Of a stretch of 37,079 bases of DNA, positions 1-9,676 are shown one piece after another. The translations under genes and the position numbers were made by a program. The notes beneath the pieces are model-generated. The model was not told the DNA's origin. It searched no databases and was given only the letters and a program-made list of their open reading frames with translations. Where the stretch lies: contig RZYC01000039.1 of assembly GCA_009930475.1 (NCBI GenBank), positions 1 through 37,079 on the forward strand, given 5' to 3'. Each line of letters begins with the position of its first letter. The first letter of the stretch is position 1. The stretch comes from Spartobacteria bacterium. Lineage in GTDB: Bacteria; Verrucomicrobiota; Kiritimatiellia; RZYC01.

Positions 1-273
1 GATGCGTTAGTAGCGCACGTCCGGATCTGTGCCGGAGGCTGTACGTTGTGCTTGTGCAATGATATGCGCAACAACATAATACAGGCTTTACGGCGACAAA
101 TATAAATATATAGCTTGTCCTGAATTGGATAGTCTGTTATGCTGATGCCCGTTGGTCGGTAATAATGGTGAACCGTCTTTTTGATAATTGCGTTATGTAA
201 AATGAAAGTGTAGTCTATTCACCATCGAAACAACGTAGTATGGAAAGCAATCGTGTCAGAGAGGTGAACTGTT
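1..273. other. Intergenic/upstream region of pfk
   Basis: No coding region can be supported here; the region is AT-rich from about base 90 onward. It ends in a strong ribosome binding site, GAGGTGA at 261-267, six bases before the ATG of the phosphofructokinase gene. I looked for a sigma-70 promoter and found no convincing -35/-10 pair at normal spacing. The upstream neighbour lies outside the window. Confidence 0.5.
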
Positions 274-1443
274 ATGGCTGAAAATCGAATCAAGTGCGTG
301 GGAATATTGACATCAGGCGGGGATTGTCCAGGATTGAATGCGGCTATTCGCGGTGTGGCAAAGAGTTGTCAGATGAACCGCATCAAAGTGCTGGGGGTTT
401 ACGATGGATTTCGCGGACTGGTAGAAAACAGAGTCGTTGCATTGGGCGATAAAGCCGTGAGCGGTATTTTAACTTTGGGTGGAACGCTACTGGGGACGAG
501 CAGGGATAAACCGCATAAAATGCCCATGGGCGGTACGGTTATGGATATGACGGATGTCGCCATTGCCAACGCCCGCAAACAGCAAATGGATTGTCTGGTT
601 TGTCTTGGAGGCAATGGAACGCAGAAGAATGCGCTACGTTTGATGAATGCTGGCGGGTTACGCGTGTTAACGCTGCCGAAGACCATTGATAATGATGTTG
701 CGCTGACAGATACCACGTTTGGATTTGATACGGCTCTGACTATTGCCACAGAGGCGATAGATCGTCTGCATACCACGGCGACGAGTCACCACCGTATCAT
801 TATTTGTGAAATCATGGGCCATAAGGCTGGCTGGCTGGCCTTGGGTGCCGGACTGGCCGGCGGCGCAGATGTTATTCTTATTCCTGAAATTCCATATAGC
901 TTAAAGGCTGTGGCAGACCATGTGGTTCATCGCCGCCAGATGGGTAAACGGTTTTCGATTATTGCTGTGGCAGAGGGCGCATTGTCCCGCGAAGATGCCC
1001 TGATTGTCGACATTGCTAAAGAAAAGAAATTGAAGGATAAAAAAGAAGGAAAGAAAAAAGATAAGAAGGTGGCAGAGGACGGTCTTCTTGATCAAGACAG
1101 TGGGCTGGTCGCAGAATCACGCGTACAGCGGTTCGCCAGAGAACTTCAGCAGATTACCGGTATTGATACGCGGGTGACGTCGCTTGGCCATGTTCAACGA
1201 GGAGGAACTCCGTCGGCAACGGATCGCTTGCTGTGCACACGCCTGGGTACAAAGGCCGGGGCATTGCTGGCACAGGGGATCACCAATGTTATGGTCGCCG
1301 TTAAAGGGGATGATTGCGTCCCTGTTGCGTTAGAAAAGGTGGCAGGGTTAACGAAGGTCATTCCTGACGGACATCCGTGGCTTGAGTCAGCGTTGCAGGT
1401 CGATACCTGCATTGGAAAAGAACATACCGGCTCGCACAAATAG
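274..1443 (+). CDS. pfkA: 6-phosphofructokinase (PfkA family, mixed ATP/PPi signature)
   Basis: Phosphorylates fructose 6-phosphate to fructose 1,6-bisphosphate in cytoplasmic glycolysis. The 389-aa protein opens with the family motif [13 protein letters not shown] at residues 15-27. It has the catalytic loop PKTIDND at 135-141 (catalytic Asp139), [10 protein letters not shown] at 181-190, and [13 protein letters not shown] at 306-318. The phosphoryl-donor loop reads GGNG at 112-115. Gly115, equivalent to E. coli Gly104, argues for ATP, while Lys136, equivalent to E. coli Gly124, is typical of PPi-type and group III enzymes. Asn114 replaces the usual Asp. Residues 249-265 form a lysine-rich insertion. 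The start is fixed by GAGGTGA six bases upstream. It is first in a tight plus-strand cluster with a kinase and a glycosidase. The family is certain; the phosphoryl donor is not. Confidence 0.93.
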   Translation: MAENRIKCVGILTSGGDCPGLNAAIRGVAKSCQMNRIKVLGVYDGFRGLVENRVVALGDKAVSGILTLGGTLLGTSRDKPHKMPMGGTVMDMTDVAIANARKQQMDCLVCLGGNGTQKNALRLMNAGGLRVLTLPKTIDNDVALTDTTFGFDTALTIATEAIDRLHTTATSHHRIIICEIMGHKAGWLALGAGLAGGADVILIPEIPYSLKAVADHVVHRRQMGKRFSIIAVAEGALSREDALIVDIAKEKKLKDKKEGKKKDKKVAEDGLLDQDSGLVAESRVQRFARELQQITGIDTRVTSLGHVQRGGTPSATDRLLCTRLGTKAGALLAQGITNVMVAVKGDDCVPVALEKVAGLTKVIPDGHPWLESALQVDTCIGKEHTGSHK

Positions 1444-1453
1444 AAATCTGAAA

Positions 1454-3874
1454 ATGCAAAACGCTCATCAATTTGACGGGGATGGATATCGCATCGAAAT
1501 GATGGTTCCGGCAACCGGCAGCGATGCGGTATTTGTCATCCGTGAGGATTCACTGTGCATTGTGGACTGTAATAGTGCGGCGATCGATATGCTGATGATT
1601 CCTCGCGAGAGCGTGATCGACCGGCGAGTGAGCGATCTCATAGCGATGAGCGAGCTTCCGCGTGTTATCGCGCAGCTGAACCACACGAATTTGCCGCTGG
1701 TGCGCGCTAGACTGGTGCTGCCATTGCCGACTGGCATACAAGAAAAATGTGTGCAGGCGGAATATGTTTTCTGTCGCGAATCCGGGGCGGAGCATATTCG
1801 TGTCATTTTTTTTGATGCGGAACCCCATGCATCATTTCGTGTGGAACAGCATCGCATTGAAAGCCTCTTTTCCGGGATCTTTGATTGTTCCCCTCTGGTT
1901 CGACTGTTGATCGACCGAAAGACGGGGGTCGTCGTTGTTGCGAATAAAGCCGCTCATCAATTTTATGGTTTTCCGCGTCAGACACTGCATGGCCGGCTGA
2001 TTCAGGATATCAACTGCATGTCACCGGATGAGGTGCGTGCGGAGATGAATCATGCGGTCAACGGGCAACGAAATTATTTCCGATTTCGTCATCGGCTCGC
2101 ATCTGGTGAAATCAAACAGGTTCGTGTTTATTCCATGCCTGTTACGATCGACGCGTGTACCTATCTTCTGTCGTCCGTAGAAAACGAGTCCGCGGATCAG
2201 GATGATGCGTTGCAAAAGCTGCGTGATGCAGAGTTCCGTATCACCGAAATGGCCGACAGCATTGATCAGATTTTCTGGATGCAGACAGAAAAGAAACTGC
2301 TGTACGTCAGTTCAGCCTATGAACGCATTTTCGGTTCATCGGAAAAAATTCTCAAAACCCATCCCCGCCGAGCTTTTGCGGCCATACACTTCAAAGATCG
2401 TGACAAGGTGATGCGTGCATGGAAGAGAGATAATACCAGTGTAAACGTGGAAGCCCGAATCGTCCGACCAGACGGGGATGTTCGGTGGATATGGATAAAG
2501 ACTTTCCGTGTCGATGGATATGAAGATGGATCTCCACGTATTGCGGGAGTCGTGCAGGATATTACCGAGCTTAAAGAGACGCAGCGGCAGCTTGAGCTTG
2601 CACAGAAAGAGCAGGAAGTGGTCAATCGGCAGCTATTGGAATCTATAGAACATTCTAATAAACTTATGCGTATCGCAGAGCAGGCGAGTGCGGCAAAAAG
2701 TGCATTCCTTGCCAATATCAGTCATGAGATCAGAACCCCGCTGAATGGAATCATTGGGATGGTGGATATACTGAGCGATACACAGCTCGGTGATGACCAG
2801 CAGAACATAGTGGATGTGATTCACATAAGCAGTGATGCGCTGCTTAGCCTGGTGAATGAAATTCTTGATTTTTCAAAGGTCGAAGCCGGTAAAACCGAAC
2901 TGGAAATGAAGGCATTACGGTTGCCGGAGTTGATTCAGGAGGTTGAGAGTATCATGGCGTTGCGTGCAATGGACGCCGGTTTGACGTTCGAGACGTCCGT
3001 GGATCCGAATATTTCCCAACGTCTGTTGGGAGACGCAGGGAGAATTCGTCAGATTATCATGAATTTGTGCGCCAATGCGCTTAAATTCACCCATGAGGGC
3101 GGGGTGGTACTGGAGGCTGCCTGCATGGAAACGAATGAAGTGCAGTTGTGGCAAAAAATAAGGTGCTCCGTTAAGGATACCGGTATTGGTATATCCAAAT
3201 CACAGGTTGATAAGCTGTTTACACCATTCATTCAGGCCGACAGCTCGATTACACGTGTGTACGGAGGCACGGGACTGGGGCTGGCCATTTGCAAGAAACT
3301 GGTGGAAATGATGTCTGGTGACATTGGAGTGGAAAGCATAGAGAACGAAGGATCTGTTTTTTGGTTTGTTATTACGTTTCCTATGGAATCGATTCACCCT
3401 GGTACTGTTCATCACGAGACGTTCAATCGCCTGCCTGCCGCGCCAAACGTATCGACAGCACCTGCGGAAGCATCTGTAGATCGTTCTCGGTTTCATATTC
3501 TTCTGGCCGAAGACAATTTGGTTAACCAGCAAGTAGCCAGTAGAATGATTACTCGCATGGGATATCGTGTTACTGTGGCCGCAAATGGAAATCTGGCACT
3601 GCAAGCTCTACGAGACAAAAATCAGTCATTCGATTTGGTTCTCATGGACTGCCAGATGCCCGTGATGAGTGGATTTGAGGCCGCTGCTACAATTCGTGAT
3701 ATGCAGTCCGATGTGCTCGATCATGGCATCCCCATCATTGCCATGACCGCTCATGCAATGGAGTCTGACCGAGACGCATGCTTGGCGGCGGGAATGGATG
3801 ACTACCTGCCCAAGCCTGTGAAAAAGATAGCGTTACAGGATATATTGTACAAATGGCTCGATACAAGAGAGTAG
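1454..3874 (+). CDS. Hybrid sensor histidine kinase with multiple PAS domains and a C-terminal receiver
   Basis: Senses a signal through PAS domains, autophosphorylates on His and passes phosphate to its own receiver. Counting from the ATG at 1454 (806 aa), PAS-like regions lie at about 15-120, 140-240 and 260-375; the last ends in the PAC-like [11 protein letters not shown] short coiled coil leads into HisKA with [13 protein letters not shown] (phospho-acceptor His424). The ATPase domain follows, with an N box (NLCANALKF), DTGIGI and GGTGLGLAI. The C-terminal receiver has LLAEDN, phospho-acceptor Asp732 in LMDCQMP, and a conserved Lys in YLPKP. No membrane segment or signal peptide is visible, so it should be cytoplasmic. 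The frame is open from 1382, but that would overlap pfk by 62 bases, so I chose the ATG 10 bases after the pfk stop. Its Shine-Dalgarno is weak and a start at 1499/1502 is possible. The signal is unknown. Confidence 0.9.
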   Translation: MQNAHQFDGDGYRIEMMVPATGSDAVFVIREDSLCIVDCNSAAIDMLMIPRESVIDRRVSDLIAMSELPRVIAQLNHTNLPLVRARLVLPLPTGIQEKCVQAEYVFCRESGAEHIRVIFFDAEPHASFRVEQHRIESLFSGIFDCSPLVRLLIDRKTGVVVVANKAAHQFYGFPRQTLHGRLIQDINCMSPDEVRAEMNHAVNGQRNYFRFRHRLASGEIKQVRVYSMPVTIDACTYLLSSVENESADQDDALQKLRDAEFRITEMADSIDQIFWMQTEKKLLYVSSAYERIFGSSEKILKTHPRRAFAAIHFKDRDKVMRAWKRDNTSVNVEARIVRPDGDVRWIWIKTFRVDGYEDGSPRIAGVVQDITELKETQRQLELAQKEQEVVNRQLLESIEHSNKLMRIAEQASAAKSAFLANISHEIRTPLNGIIGMVDILSDTQLGDDQQNIVDVIHISSDALLSLVNEILDFSKVEAGKTELEMKALRLPELIQEVESIMALRAMDAGLTFETSVDPNISQRLLGDAGRIRQIIMNLCANALKFTHEGGVVLEAACMETNEVQLWQKIRCSVKDTGIGISKSQVDKLFTPFIQADSSITRVYGGTGLGLAICKKLVEMMSGDIGVESIENEGSVFWFVITFPMESIHPGTVHHETFNRLPAAPNVSTAPAEASVDRSRFHILLAEDNLVNQQVASRMITRMGYRVTVAANGNLALQALRDKNQSFDLVLMDCQMPVMSGFEAAATIRDMQSDVLDHGIPIIAMTAHAMESDRDACLAAGMDDYLPKPVKKIALQDILYKWLDTRE

Positions 3875-3880
3875 ATTGTT

Positions 3881-5719
3881 ATGTTTACGCTGTTTCATGA
3901 GCCAGAATCCATGATTGTATCCGAGACAGCACCCGGGTTTGCATTTGAGTCAAGGATTCATATCACAGGTCGCAAATGGCTTGACCTGTTTTCGGATTTT
4001 TATCCTGTTATGCCGCTTTTAGAAGCGCATGGCGTAGCGTTGCAGGATGAAGCGTCGGGTTGCGAGTGCTCGTTGGTGGTTGATGTGGATGCGCAATGGG
4101 CAGACAGTGCTTTTCGATTATCCATAGCTCAACAGTCGATACAGATCTCGGCTGGTGGTACAGCAGGCTGTGGATATGCCCTTCAAACGTTGTACGAGAT
4201 CATTAGACAATCTCACGACGGCATACCCTGTCTGATCGTTCTGGACGCTCCTGATTATGAAAAACGTGCCTTTTTTCTGGATATTTCACGCGGAAAAATC
4301 CCTGATAATGCTGTATTTGATGATTTGCTGGAGCAGCTGCTTTTTTTGCGATACAACCAGTTGATCGTCAATTTCGAGCACGCCTTTGCGTTTCCCGGTT
4401 GTCCGTCGCTGAGTGCCGGCGCGGATGCCCTTTCCGGAGAAGAATGGAAAGCGATATGCACGCGATTTTACGCTGTGGGCATCGAGGTTATTCCCTGTCT
4501 GAGTACATTTGGTCACAGTTATCGATTGGTGCATACCCATAGATATCAGCATCTCAATGAATTACCCTTCAATGCCATGACGCGCCCTTTTTCGTTTCGT
4601 GATTCGATGACGCATTACACTCTGAATGTATCGGACAGCGAAGTCACCGAAGTGCTGCAGCCCATGATTGAAGCCCTGCAGCGGGACAATCCATCTTCGT
4701 TTTTTCACATCGGATGTGATGAAACCTTTGATCTTGGAAAAGGCAAAAATGCGGCAAAGGCTGAATCGGAAGGAGTGGCCTCGTTATTTAGCGCGCATGT
4801 TCAGCGTGTGATAACCTGTGTCTGCCGTTCTGGCGGGCAACCCATGATATGGGGGGATATGCTGCTGAAATACCCTGAAGCAATCGACGCACTTTCCTGC
4901 GATACGACCGTGATGCACTGGGATTACCGTCCTGAACCCGATGAATCTTTTCAATTGTTTGCGGAAAAGGGATTCCCTTTTTATGTCTGCGCAGGAAGCT
5001 GGAGCTGGCGTCGCTTTGTTAATGACTATGCACTGGCCGAGGCGAATATACGGCACTTGGTTCGGCTTGGAAAAGGATATGGTGCCAAAGGATTTTGTCT
5101 TACTGACTGGGGTGATATCGGCCATGTAAATGCGCTGCCCCTCTCGCATCCGCTGATGGTGCTGGCGGCTCTGGAGTGCTGGCGGGTGGGCTCTGCTGAT
5201 GAGTCTGGCTGGAATAAGCGGCTGGAATCGATGCCGGGGTATGCTCAGTTGGAGCATCCTCTTGATTATTTGCGCCAGCTAGCGGCCTGTCAGGTGGTTA
5301 CATGGGAGAATGTGGCTTTGTGGGTTGATCCAAGTCCCGATATTCCAGCAGATTGGTTTGATGAAAAAACAGGATTCCCCGCAGCGGTGATGCGGCTTTC
5401 ACTAAATGAGATTATGTCTGCTCTTGAAACATTGGATGATATATTGCTGGAAGAGGGCGAAGGCGGTACGGTGCGTGATGCGGCTGTATGCAATGGAAAA
5501 GGCGTTCGCATCGTGCTGCTGATTGCTAGAGCCATGCATCTGCTTGTCGCTTCTCCTGTAGATGTGAAAGAAGTGCAGCGGCTATCAGATCAAGTTCGCA
5601 TATATGAAGCCGTGTTATCCCGCTATTGGCATCGCTTTAATCGGCCCAGCGAATATTGGAGAGTCAAGTGCACGCTGTTGGAGATCGCCGATAAACTGGA
5701 GGCAATGAGCATCGCTTAG
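3881..5719 (+). CDS. Glycoside hydrolase family 20 beta-N-acetylhexosaminidase
   Basis: Predicted to remove terminal beta-linked N-acetylglucosamine or N-acetylgalactosamine by substrate-assisted catalysis. The 612-aa protein has the two-part GH20 layout. An N-terminal alpha/beta domain (about 1-125) ends at the Y-E-K-R-A-F-F-L-D-I-S-R-G-K-I-P segment that begins the TIM barrel. The catalytic pair Asp280-Glu281 sits in HIGCDETFDLG, and barrel aromatic residues occur in MIWGD, MHWDYRP and LTDWGDIGH. There is no signal peptide, so it probably acts in the cytoplasm on imported oligosaccharides. It starts six bases after the histidine kinase stop, so co-transcription with kinase and pfk is likely. 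Its stop overlaps the convergent response-regulator stop by four bases. Substrate specificity cannot be read from the sequence. Confidence 0.88.
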   Translation: MFTLFHEPESMIVSETAPGFAFESRIHITGRKWLDLFSDFYPVMPLLEAHGVALQDEASGCECSLVVDVDAQWADSAFRLSIAQQSIQISAGGTAGCGYALQTLYEIIRQSHDGIPCLIVLDAPDYEKRAFFLDISRGKIPDNAVFDDLLEQLLFLRYNQLIVNFEHAFAFPGCPSLSAGADALSGEEWKAICTRFYAVGIEVIPCLSTFGHSYRLVHTHRYQHLNELPFNAMTRPFSFRDSMTHYTLNVSDSEVTEVLQPMIEALQRDNPSSFFHIGCDETFDLGKGKNAAKAESEGVASLFSAHVQRVITCVCRSGGQPMIWGDMLLKYPEAIDALSCDTTVMHWDYRPEPDESFQLFAEKGFPFYVCAGSWSWRRFVNDYALAEANIRHLVRLGKGYGAKGFCLTDWGDIGHVNALPLSHPLMVLAALECWRVGSADESGWNKRLESMPGYAQLEHPLDYLRQLAACQVVTWENVALWVDPSPDIPADWFDEKTGFPAAVMRLSLNEIMSALETLDDILLEEGEGGTVRDAAVCNGKGVRIVLLIARAMHLLVASPVDVKEVQRLSDQVRIYEAVLSRYWHRFNRPSEYWRVKCTLLEIADKLEAMSIA

Positions 5720-6093
5720 ATTTCATGAACCGTTTGCAGAATCGCTGCTTTGATTTTTTCCACTGAATTGGTTTTCAAAATATAATTCAATGCCCCGGTA
5801 GCCAGGCATGCTTTGACCGTCTCGATTTCCGCTTCAGATGTCAGCATGATGACATTGGCATCCTGGTCGAGTTTTATGATGGCTTTCAGTGCGTCGACGC
5901 CTGATCTCATGGGCATGTTCACATCCAGCAGGATCAGATTCGGTTGAAAATCACGAAATGCTTTGATGGCTTCCAGTCCATTTTTGCATTCCGCAACGAT
6001 GGTCATGCCCAGGCTTTTTACGATGCTGCGAATAAGTACGCGTAAGGTCTCCTGATCGTCGGCTATTAATACGCGGCATTTATCGATTTTCAT
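5716..6093 (-). CDS. Single-domain response regulator (CheY-like receiver)
   Basis: A 125-aa stand-alone receiver domain with no output domain. It has the acidic pair in LIADDQ (residues 12-13), phospho-acceptor Asp57 in LILLDVNMP, a Thr in MLTSEAE, and the conserved Lys in YILKTN. It is probably phosphorylated by a separate histidine kinase and works by protein contact. AAGGA lies about 10 bases upstream of the ATG. It follows gspF on the minus strand at close spacing and may be co-transcribed with gspE-gspF, which would tie it to pilus or secretion control. The hybrid kinase encoded opposite is a candidate partner by position only. Confidence 0.87.
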   Translation of the reverse strand: MKIDKCRVLIADDQETLRVLIRSIVKSLGMTIVAECKNGLEAIKAFRDFQPNLILLDVNMPMRSGVDALKAIIKLDQDANVIMLTSEAEIETVKACLATGALNYILKTNSVEKIKAAILQTVHEI

Positions 6094-6122
6094 GACTGGG
6101 TGATCCTTCTTTGACCGGGATG

Positions 6123-7382
6123 TTATACGTTCAGTCCGCTGGTCAGGTCAAACACGGCCATGAGCATGCTGATCGCCACAAAGCCGACAATGACCGCCAT
6201 GCCAACCATGAGAATCGGTTCAAGCATGGTTGTCAGAACCTTGATATTACGATCTAGTTCAGAATCGTACCGCTTGGCTATGTGGCCGAGCGCACCGCCA
6301 ATATCGCCGGTCTGTTCGCCTACAGCCAGCATGTCAATGAGCAGACCTGGAAAGACTTTGCTTGCGGCCAGAGGACCGGAAATAGTTGCTCCGTCAGTAA
6401 CGCGTTCGTGCGCCTTATGAATCGCTTCGGCTATATAGGCATTACTGATGGTGTTTTCTACGATGGTGAGTGCCTTGAGAATGTCCACACCATTCGACAG
6501 AAGTGCTCCCAGCGTTCGTGCAAAATGGGCATAGGCATTGGCTGCGACAATATGTTTGATGAGCGGCATGCGCAGTTGAAAGCGGTGCCAGGCGCGCCTC
6601 CCTTTTTGCGTTTTAATGGTCTGTTTGAACATCCAGAAGGCAGATACCAGAATACATAGCGTGATAATACCACCAAGCCCGCCCATGAAATCGCTGAACG
6701 AAATTAATATGCGTGTGGGCAGCGGCAATGTGCTGCCCAGTTCTTCAAACATGGCTGTAAATCGCGGAATGACAAAGACCATGGCAAAGACCAATGTTCC
6801 GCCGCCCATAAATAGGATTATGGCTGGATAAATCATGGCCGTGACGACTTTTTCACGCGCCTCCATGACGCGTTCAAGGTGCGATCGTAATTGCTCCAGT
6901 GTTTCTGCCAGACTGCCACTGGCTTCCCCCGCCTGCACCATGCTGATATAAAGTTTGCTGAATGATTCCGGCCAGCGTTTCAACGCATCGGATAAACTGG
7001 TGCCCTGTAAAATCTGATCGCGTACATCCATCATGATCTGGTCTTGCGGTTTGCCGGTTTCCCGGCGTGCAAAGGCATGCAGTGCGTTGCCCAGTTTCAT
7101 GCCCGATGACAATAGATCGCTGAGTTCCCCCGTGAAAAGCAGTGTTTCGTTCATAGACATACGGGGACGCCGTTGAAATCCCAAAGAAAAATGACCTTTC
7201 TTCTTTTTGTCTGCCGCCGTCTTTTTTGCCTTGCGTTTGGACTCGTTTACTTCCGTGATGGTAAGGGGAACAATGCCCTGACGTTCCAGTATCTGCATGG
7301 CCATGCGCCGATCATTTGCTTCTTGAACGCCTTCCACCTTGCTTCCGTCGCGCCGGCGTCCCGCATATTTGAAATTAGACAT
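6123..7382 (-). CDS. gspF: Type II secretion / type IV pilus inner-membrane platform protein GspF/PilC
   Basis: Inner-membrane platform protein that couples the assembly ATPase to pseudopilus or pilus growth. From the ATG at 7382 (419 aa) it begins with the typical soluble start MSNFKYAGRRRDGSKVEG. Two T2SSF domains follow, each ending in a hydrophobic segment; the last is near the C-terminus, with MLEPILMVGMAVIVGF. The second domain shows the family-type stretch YAHFARTLGALLSNGVDILKAL. The frame stays open upstream to 7595 inside gspE, but the chosen start fits the family's N-terminus and normal length (about 400 aa). It is preceded by AGAGG and overlaps the gspE stop by eight bases. That overlap implies translational coupling with the ATPase gene. 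Confidence 0.9.
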   Translation of the reverse strand: MSNFKYAGRRRDGSKVEGVQEANDRRMAMQILERQGIVPLTITEVNESKRKAKKTAADKKKKGHFSLGFQRRPRMSMNETLLFTGELSDLLSSGMKLGNALHAFARRETGKPQDQIMMDVRDQILQGTSLSDALKRWPESFSKLYISMVQAGEASGSLAETLEQLRSHLERVMEAREKVVTAMIYPAIILFMGGGTLVFAMVFVIPRFTAMFEELGSTLPLPTRILISFSDFMGGLGGIITLCILVSAFWMFKQTIKTQKGRRAWHRFQLRMPLIKHIVAANAYAHFARTLGALLSNGVDILKALTIVENTISNAYIAEAIHKAHERVTDGATISGPLAASKVFPGLLIDMLAVGEQTGDIGGALGHIAKRYDSELDRNIKVLTTMLEPILMVGMAVIVGFVAISMLMAVFDLTSGLNV

Positions 7383-9087
7383 AAGCGACCTCTTCATCCT
7401 CTTCAGATACGCGTAATACCTCCTGAATACAGGTTGTGCCGTCGAGTGCAATGCGCCAGCCATCATCGCGTAACGTTCGCATGCCGCGTCGAAGGGCCTC
7501 GCTCTTGATCTCATTGGATGATGCCCGAGAAATAATGAGAGGACGGATATGATCTGTGATCGGAAGCACCTCGTAAATGCCGGTCCGGCTGACATAACCG
7601 CTCATGTGACAGGCTTCGCACCCCACCGGCTCAAGAATCGTTCCCGATGCCAGCAAGTCGCGTTTGAATCCAATTTCATCGAGAAAGTCATAATCAATTG
7701 GCCACGGACGTTTGCATGAATCACACAGACGGCGAACCAGTCGCTGAGCCACCAGGCATTCCACTGATGACGCCACCAAAAACGGCTCAATTCCCATGTC
7801 CAAAAGGCGGCTGACGGCTCCGGATGCATCGTTCGTATGCAATGTGCTGAAAACAAGATGTCCTGTAAGTGCCGCACGAATAGCGATTTCTGCCGTTTCT
7901 TTGTCACGAATTTCACCCACCATAATGACGTCGGGATCCTGTCGCAGAATGTTGCGCAGTCCTTCAGCAAAGGTCAGGCCGATTTCTGAACGGATTTGCA
8001 CCTGATTGACACCCGGCATTTCATATTCGATGGGATCCTCGGTGGTAATAATCCGTTTATCCATAGTGTTGATGGTATGCAGCCAGGCATACAGCGACGT
8101 ACTTTTTCCTGATCCCGTCGGCCCCGTAACCAATAAAATACCATGTGGCTTATGAATCATTTTTGTTAAAATGGTGCGATCATGCTCGCTCATTCCCAGT
8201 TTTTCCATCCCCAGCATGCCACTGCTGCGGGACAAAAGACGTAAACTTACACTTTCCCCATAAACGGTGGGCATGGAGTTGACGCGTACATCAATTTCCT
8301 CTCCGCGCACCTTCAAACTGATGCGGCCGTCCTGAGGAAGTCGTTTTTCCGCAATATCCATACCGGCCATCACTTTAATGCGTGAGATGATCGCCGACTG
8401 AAAGCGCTTCAGTTGCGGCGGAACAGGAGCCTGATGCAGAACACCGTCAATACGGTAGCGAATGCGCAAATCCAGTTCCATCGGTTCCAGGTGAATATCA
8501 GTGGCCCGATTCTGATATGCCTCCCAGATGATCTGATTCACAAATTTGACCACCGATGCTTCTTGATCTAGTTCACTAAGATCATTCTTAAGCAAATCAT
8601 CTTCCGCAAGGTCGATGCGTTCATCCTGCATCAGTTTTTCCAGCGTATCCGCTCCGACCCCGTAGAATTTTTTCTCCGCCTTCTCCAGCTCCGCCGACGT
8701 GGATAAAGTCAACCGAACCCGCTTACCCGAGGCCAGTCGCAGAGCATCCACCACGCCCGGCAAAAAAGGATCGTTAATCGCCACGCGTATAACATTCCCC
8801 TCCACCTGCAGAGGAATCACATGGTATTGGAACACCACGCGCGTGGGAATCGCATCCAGTGCCGCCACCGAAATATCCTCTTCCCCCGCAAGTACGAAAG
8901 GTAGTTTTAAAACGCCCGCCAACGCCCGTAAATAGTCCTCCTCGCGCACAACCCCCGACTCGACAATCCAATCAGTAAACGTTTTGTCGCTACTGCGAAA
9001 AGACGCGATGATCCTTTCAATATCTTCCGTTTTAAATAATCCGGTTTGTTCCAGAATAGAATGCAATTTTGATTGTTCTGCAACCAT
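7375..9087 (-). CDS. gspE: Type II secretion / type IV pilus assembly ATPase GspE/PilB
   Basis: Cytoplasmic hexameric ATPase that powers pseudopilus or pilus assembly. The 570-aa protein has an N-terminal MshEN/GspE-N region (about 1-145). The ATPase core contains an Asp box near 345-355 (TTEDPIEYE), Walker A GPTGSGKST at 322-330, Walker B DVIMVGEIRD at about 386-395, and a His box TGHLVFSTLHTND. The zinc-binding tetracysteine is Cys455, Cys458, Cys490 and Cys493. All expected motifs are present. It leads a minus-strand cluster with gspF and a receiver protein. No secretin, pilin or other machine parts are in the window, so it cannot be assigned to T2SS rather than type IV pili. GGGAG lies just upstream of the ATG. 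Confidence 0.93.
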   Translation of the reverse strand: MVAEQSKLHSILEQTGLFKTEDIERIIASFRSSDKTFTDWIVESGVVREEDYLRALAGVLKLPFVLAGEEDISVAALDAIPTRVVFQYHVIPLQVEGNVIRVAINDPFLPGVVDALRLASGKRVRLTLSTSAELEKAEKKFYGVGADTLEKLMQDERIDLAEDDLLKNDLSELDQEASVVKFVNQIIWEAYQNRATDIHLEPMELDLRIRYRIDGVLHQAPVPPQLKRFQSAIISRIKVMAGMDIAEKRLPQDGRISLKVRGEEIDVRVNSMPTVYGESVSLRLLSRSSGMLGMEKLGMSEHDRTILTKMIHKPHGILLVTGPTGSGKSTSLYAWLHTINTMDKRIITTEDPIEYEMPGVNQVQIRSEIGLTFAEGLRNILRQDPDVIMVGEIRDKETAEIAIRAALTGHLVFSTLHTNDASGAVSRLLDMGIEPFLVASSVECLVAQRLVRRLCDSCKRPWPIDYDFLDEIGFKRDLLASGTILEPVGCEACHMSGYVSRTGIYEVLPITDHIRPLIISRASSNEIKSEALRRGMRTLRDDGWRIALDGTTCIQEVLRVSEEDEEVAYV

Positions 9088-9221
9088 ATGGCTCCCGCTG
9101 TGTTATCGACTCAGCGAAGAAATATAGCCTAAGCGCACTTGAAACCCAATCAAAAAGCGGTGTACAGTTGCACAATAAGACACGGCTTTGTGTCAGGCCG
9201 ATGCCGAGCGCGGCATTGCGA

Positions 9222-9250
9222 TTTACAAACAGTGCCGGATTAAGCATACT
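9222..9250 (+). promoter_or_regulatory. Candidate sigma-70 promoter of the 92-aa gene
   Basis: TTTACA at 9222-9227 and CATACT at 9245-9250 are separated by 17 bases, close to a sigma-70 -35/-10 pair. They lie about 40 bases upstream of the ATG at 9289. A strong GAGGAGGA ribosome binding site stands between promoter and start codon. Confidence 0.4.
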
Positions 9251-9288
9251 AAACGCATTAACTAACTAGTTGAGGAGGATTTCGTATT

Positions 9289-9567
9289 ATGGAACATAAA
9301 TTTGAAAACCGAGTGCAAAAAGGGGCGTACACAACCCTCGCTCTTTCCGAAAAAGAAAAAGCACTTTGTCAAAAAAATGGTTTCGCATATTTCGCTGTGC
9401 AAGATGGAATGATCGCTGAAGTAGCTTACATCCTGGATTTCGAGACCAAGGTGGAACTGCTAAACTGGGTGCAGAAAAAACGAGCACTCGCCGCCGAAAT
9501 ATGGAAAGGGATGCAGATCAATTTCAATATCATGGGCATTGAAAAAGTCAGTAAGGGATTTTTATAA
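9289..9567 (+). CDS. Hypothetical 92-aa protein
   Basis: I do not recognise this family. The 92-residue protein is mixed in charge with a basic, mostly helical-looking body. There is no signal peptide and no membrane segment, so it is probably cytoplasmic. Two Cys-free halves flank the single Cys at about residue 27. It is well supported as a real gene by a near-ideal ribosome binding site (GAGGAGGA about 12 bases upstream) and a sigma-70-like promoter. It stands alone between divergent gspE and a transposase gene, and a short hairpin follows the stop. Function unknown. Confidence 0.65.
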   Translation: MEHKFENRVQKGAYTTLALSEKEKALCQKNGFAYFAVQDGMIAEVAYILDFETKVELLNWVQKKRALAAEIWKGMQINFNIMGIEKVSKGFL

Positions 9568-9577
9568 AAGCACTTAT

Positions 9578-9598
9578 GACAAACATTTAATGTTTGTC
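9578..9598 (+). terminator. Short AT-rich hairpin after the 92-aa gene, possible weak terminator
   Basis: A 9-bp perfect inverted repeat, GACAAACAT...ATGTTTGTC, with a three-base loop lies 11 bases after the stop. It lacks a long T-tract (only TT follows), so termination would be weak at best. It could instead be part of the flank of the downstream transposase gene. Confidence 0.35.
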
Positions 9599-9676
9599 TT
9601 GTATGTTCTAATATAGACAGCCTATAATATGATATATTGTATTGCATTACTTCACATGGTGTGTTTTTATCCATGC

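Noticed and set aside
7383-7595. N-terminal extension of GspF inside gspE
   Set aside because: The extension does not resemble GspF, overlaps the gspE C-terminal motifs, and a good start with ribosome binding site exists at 7382.
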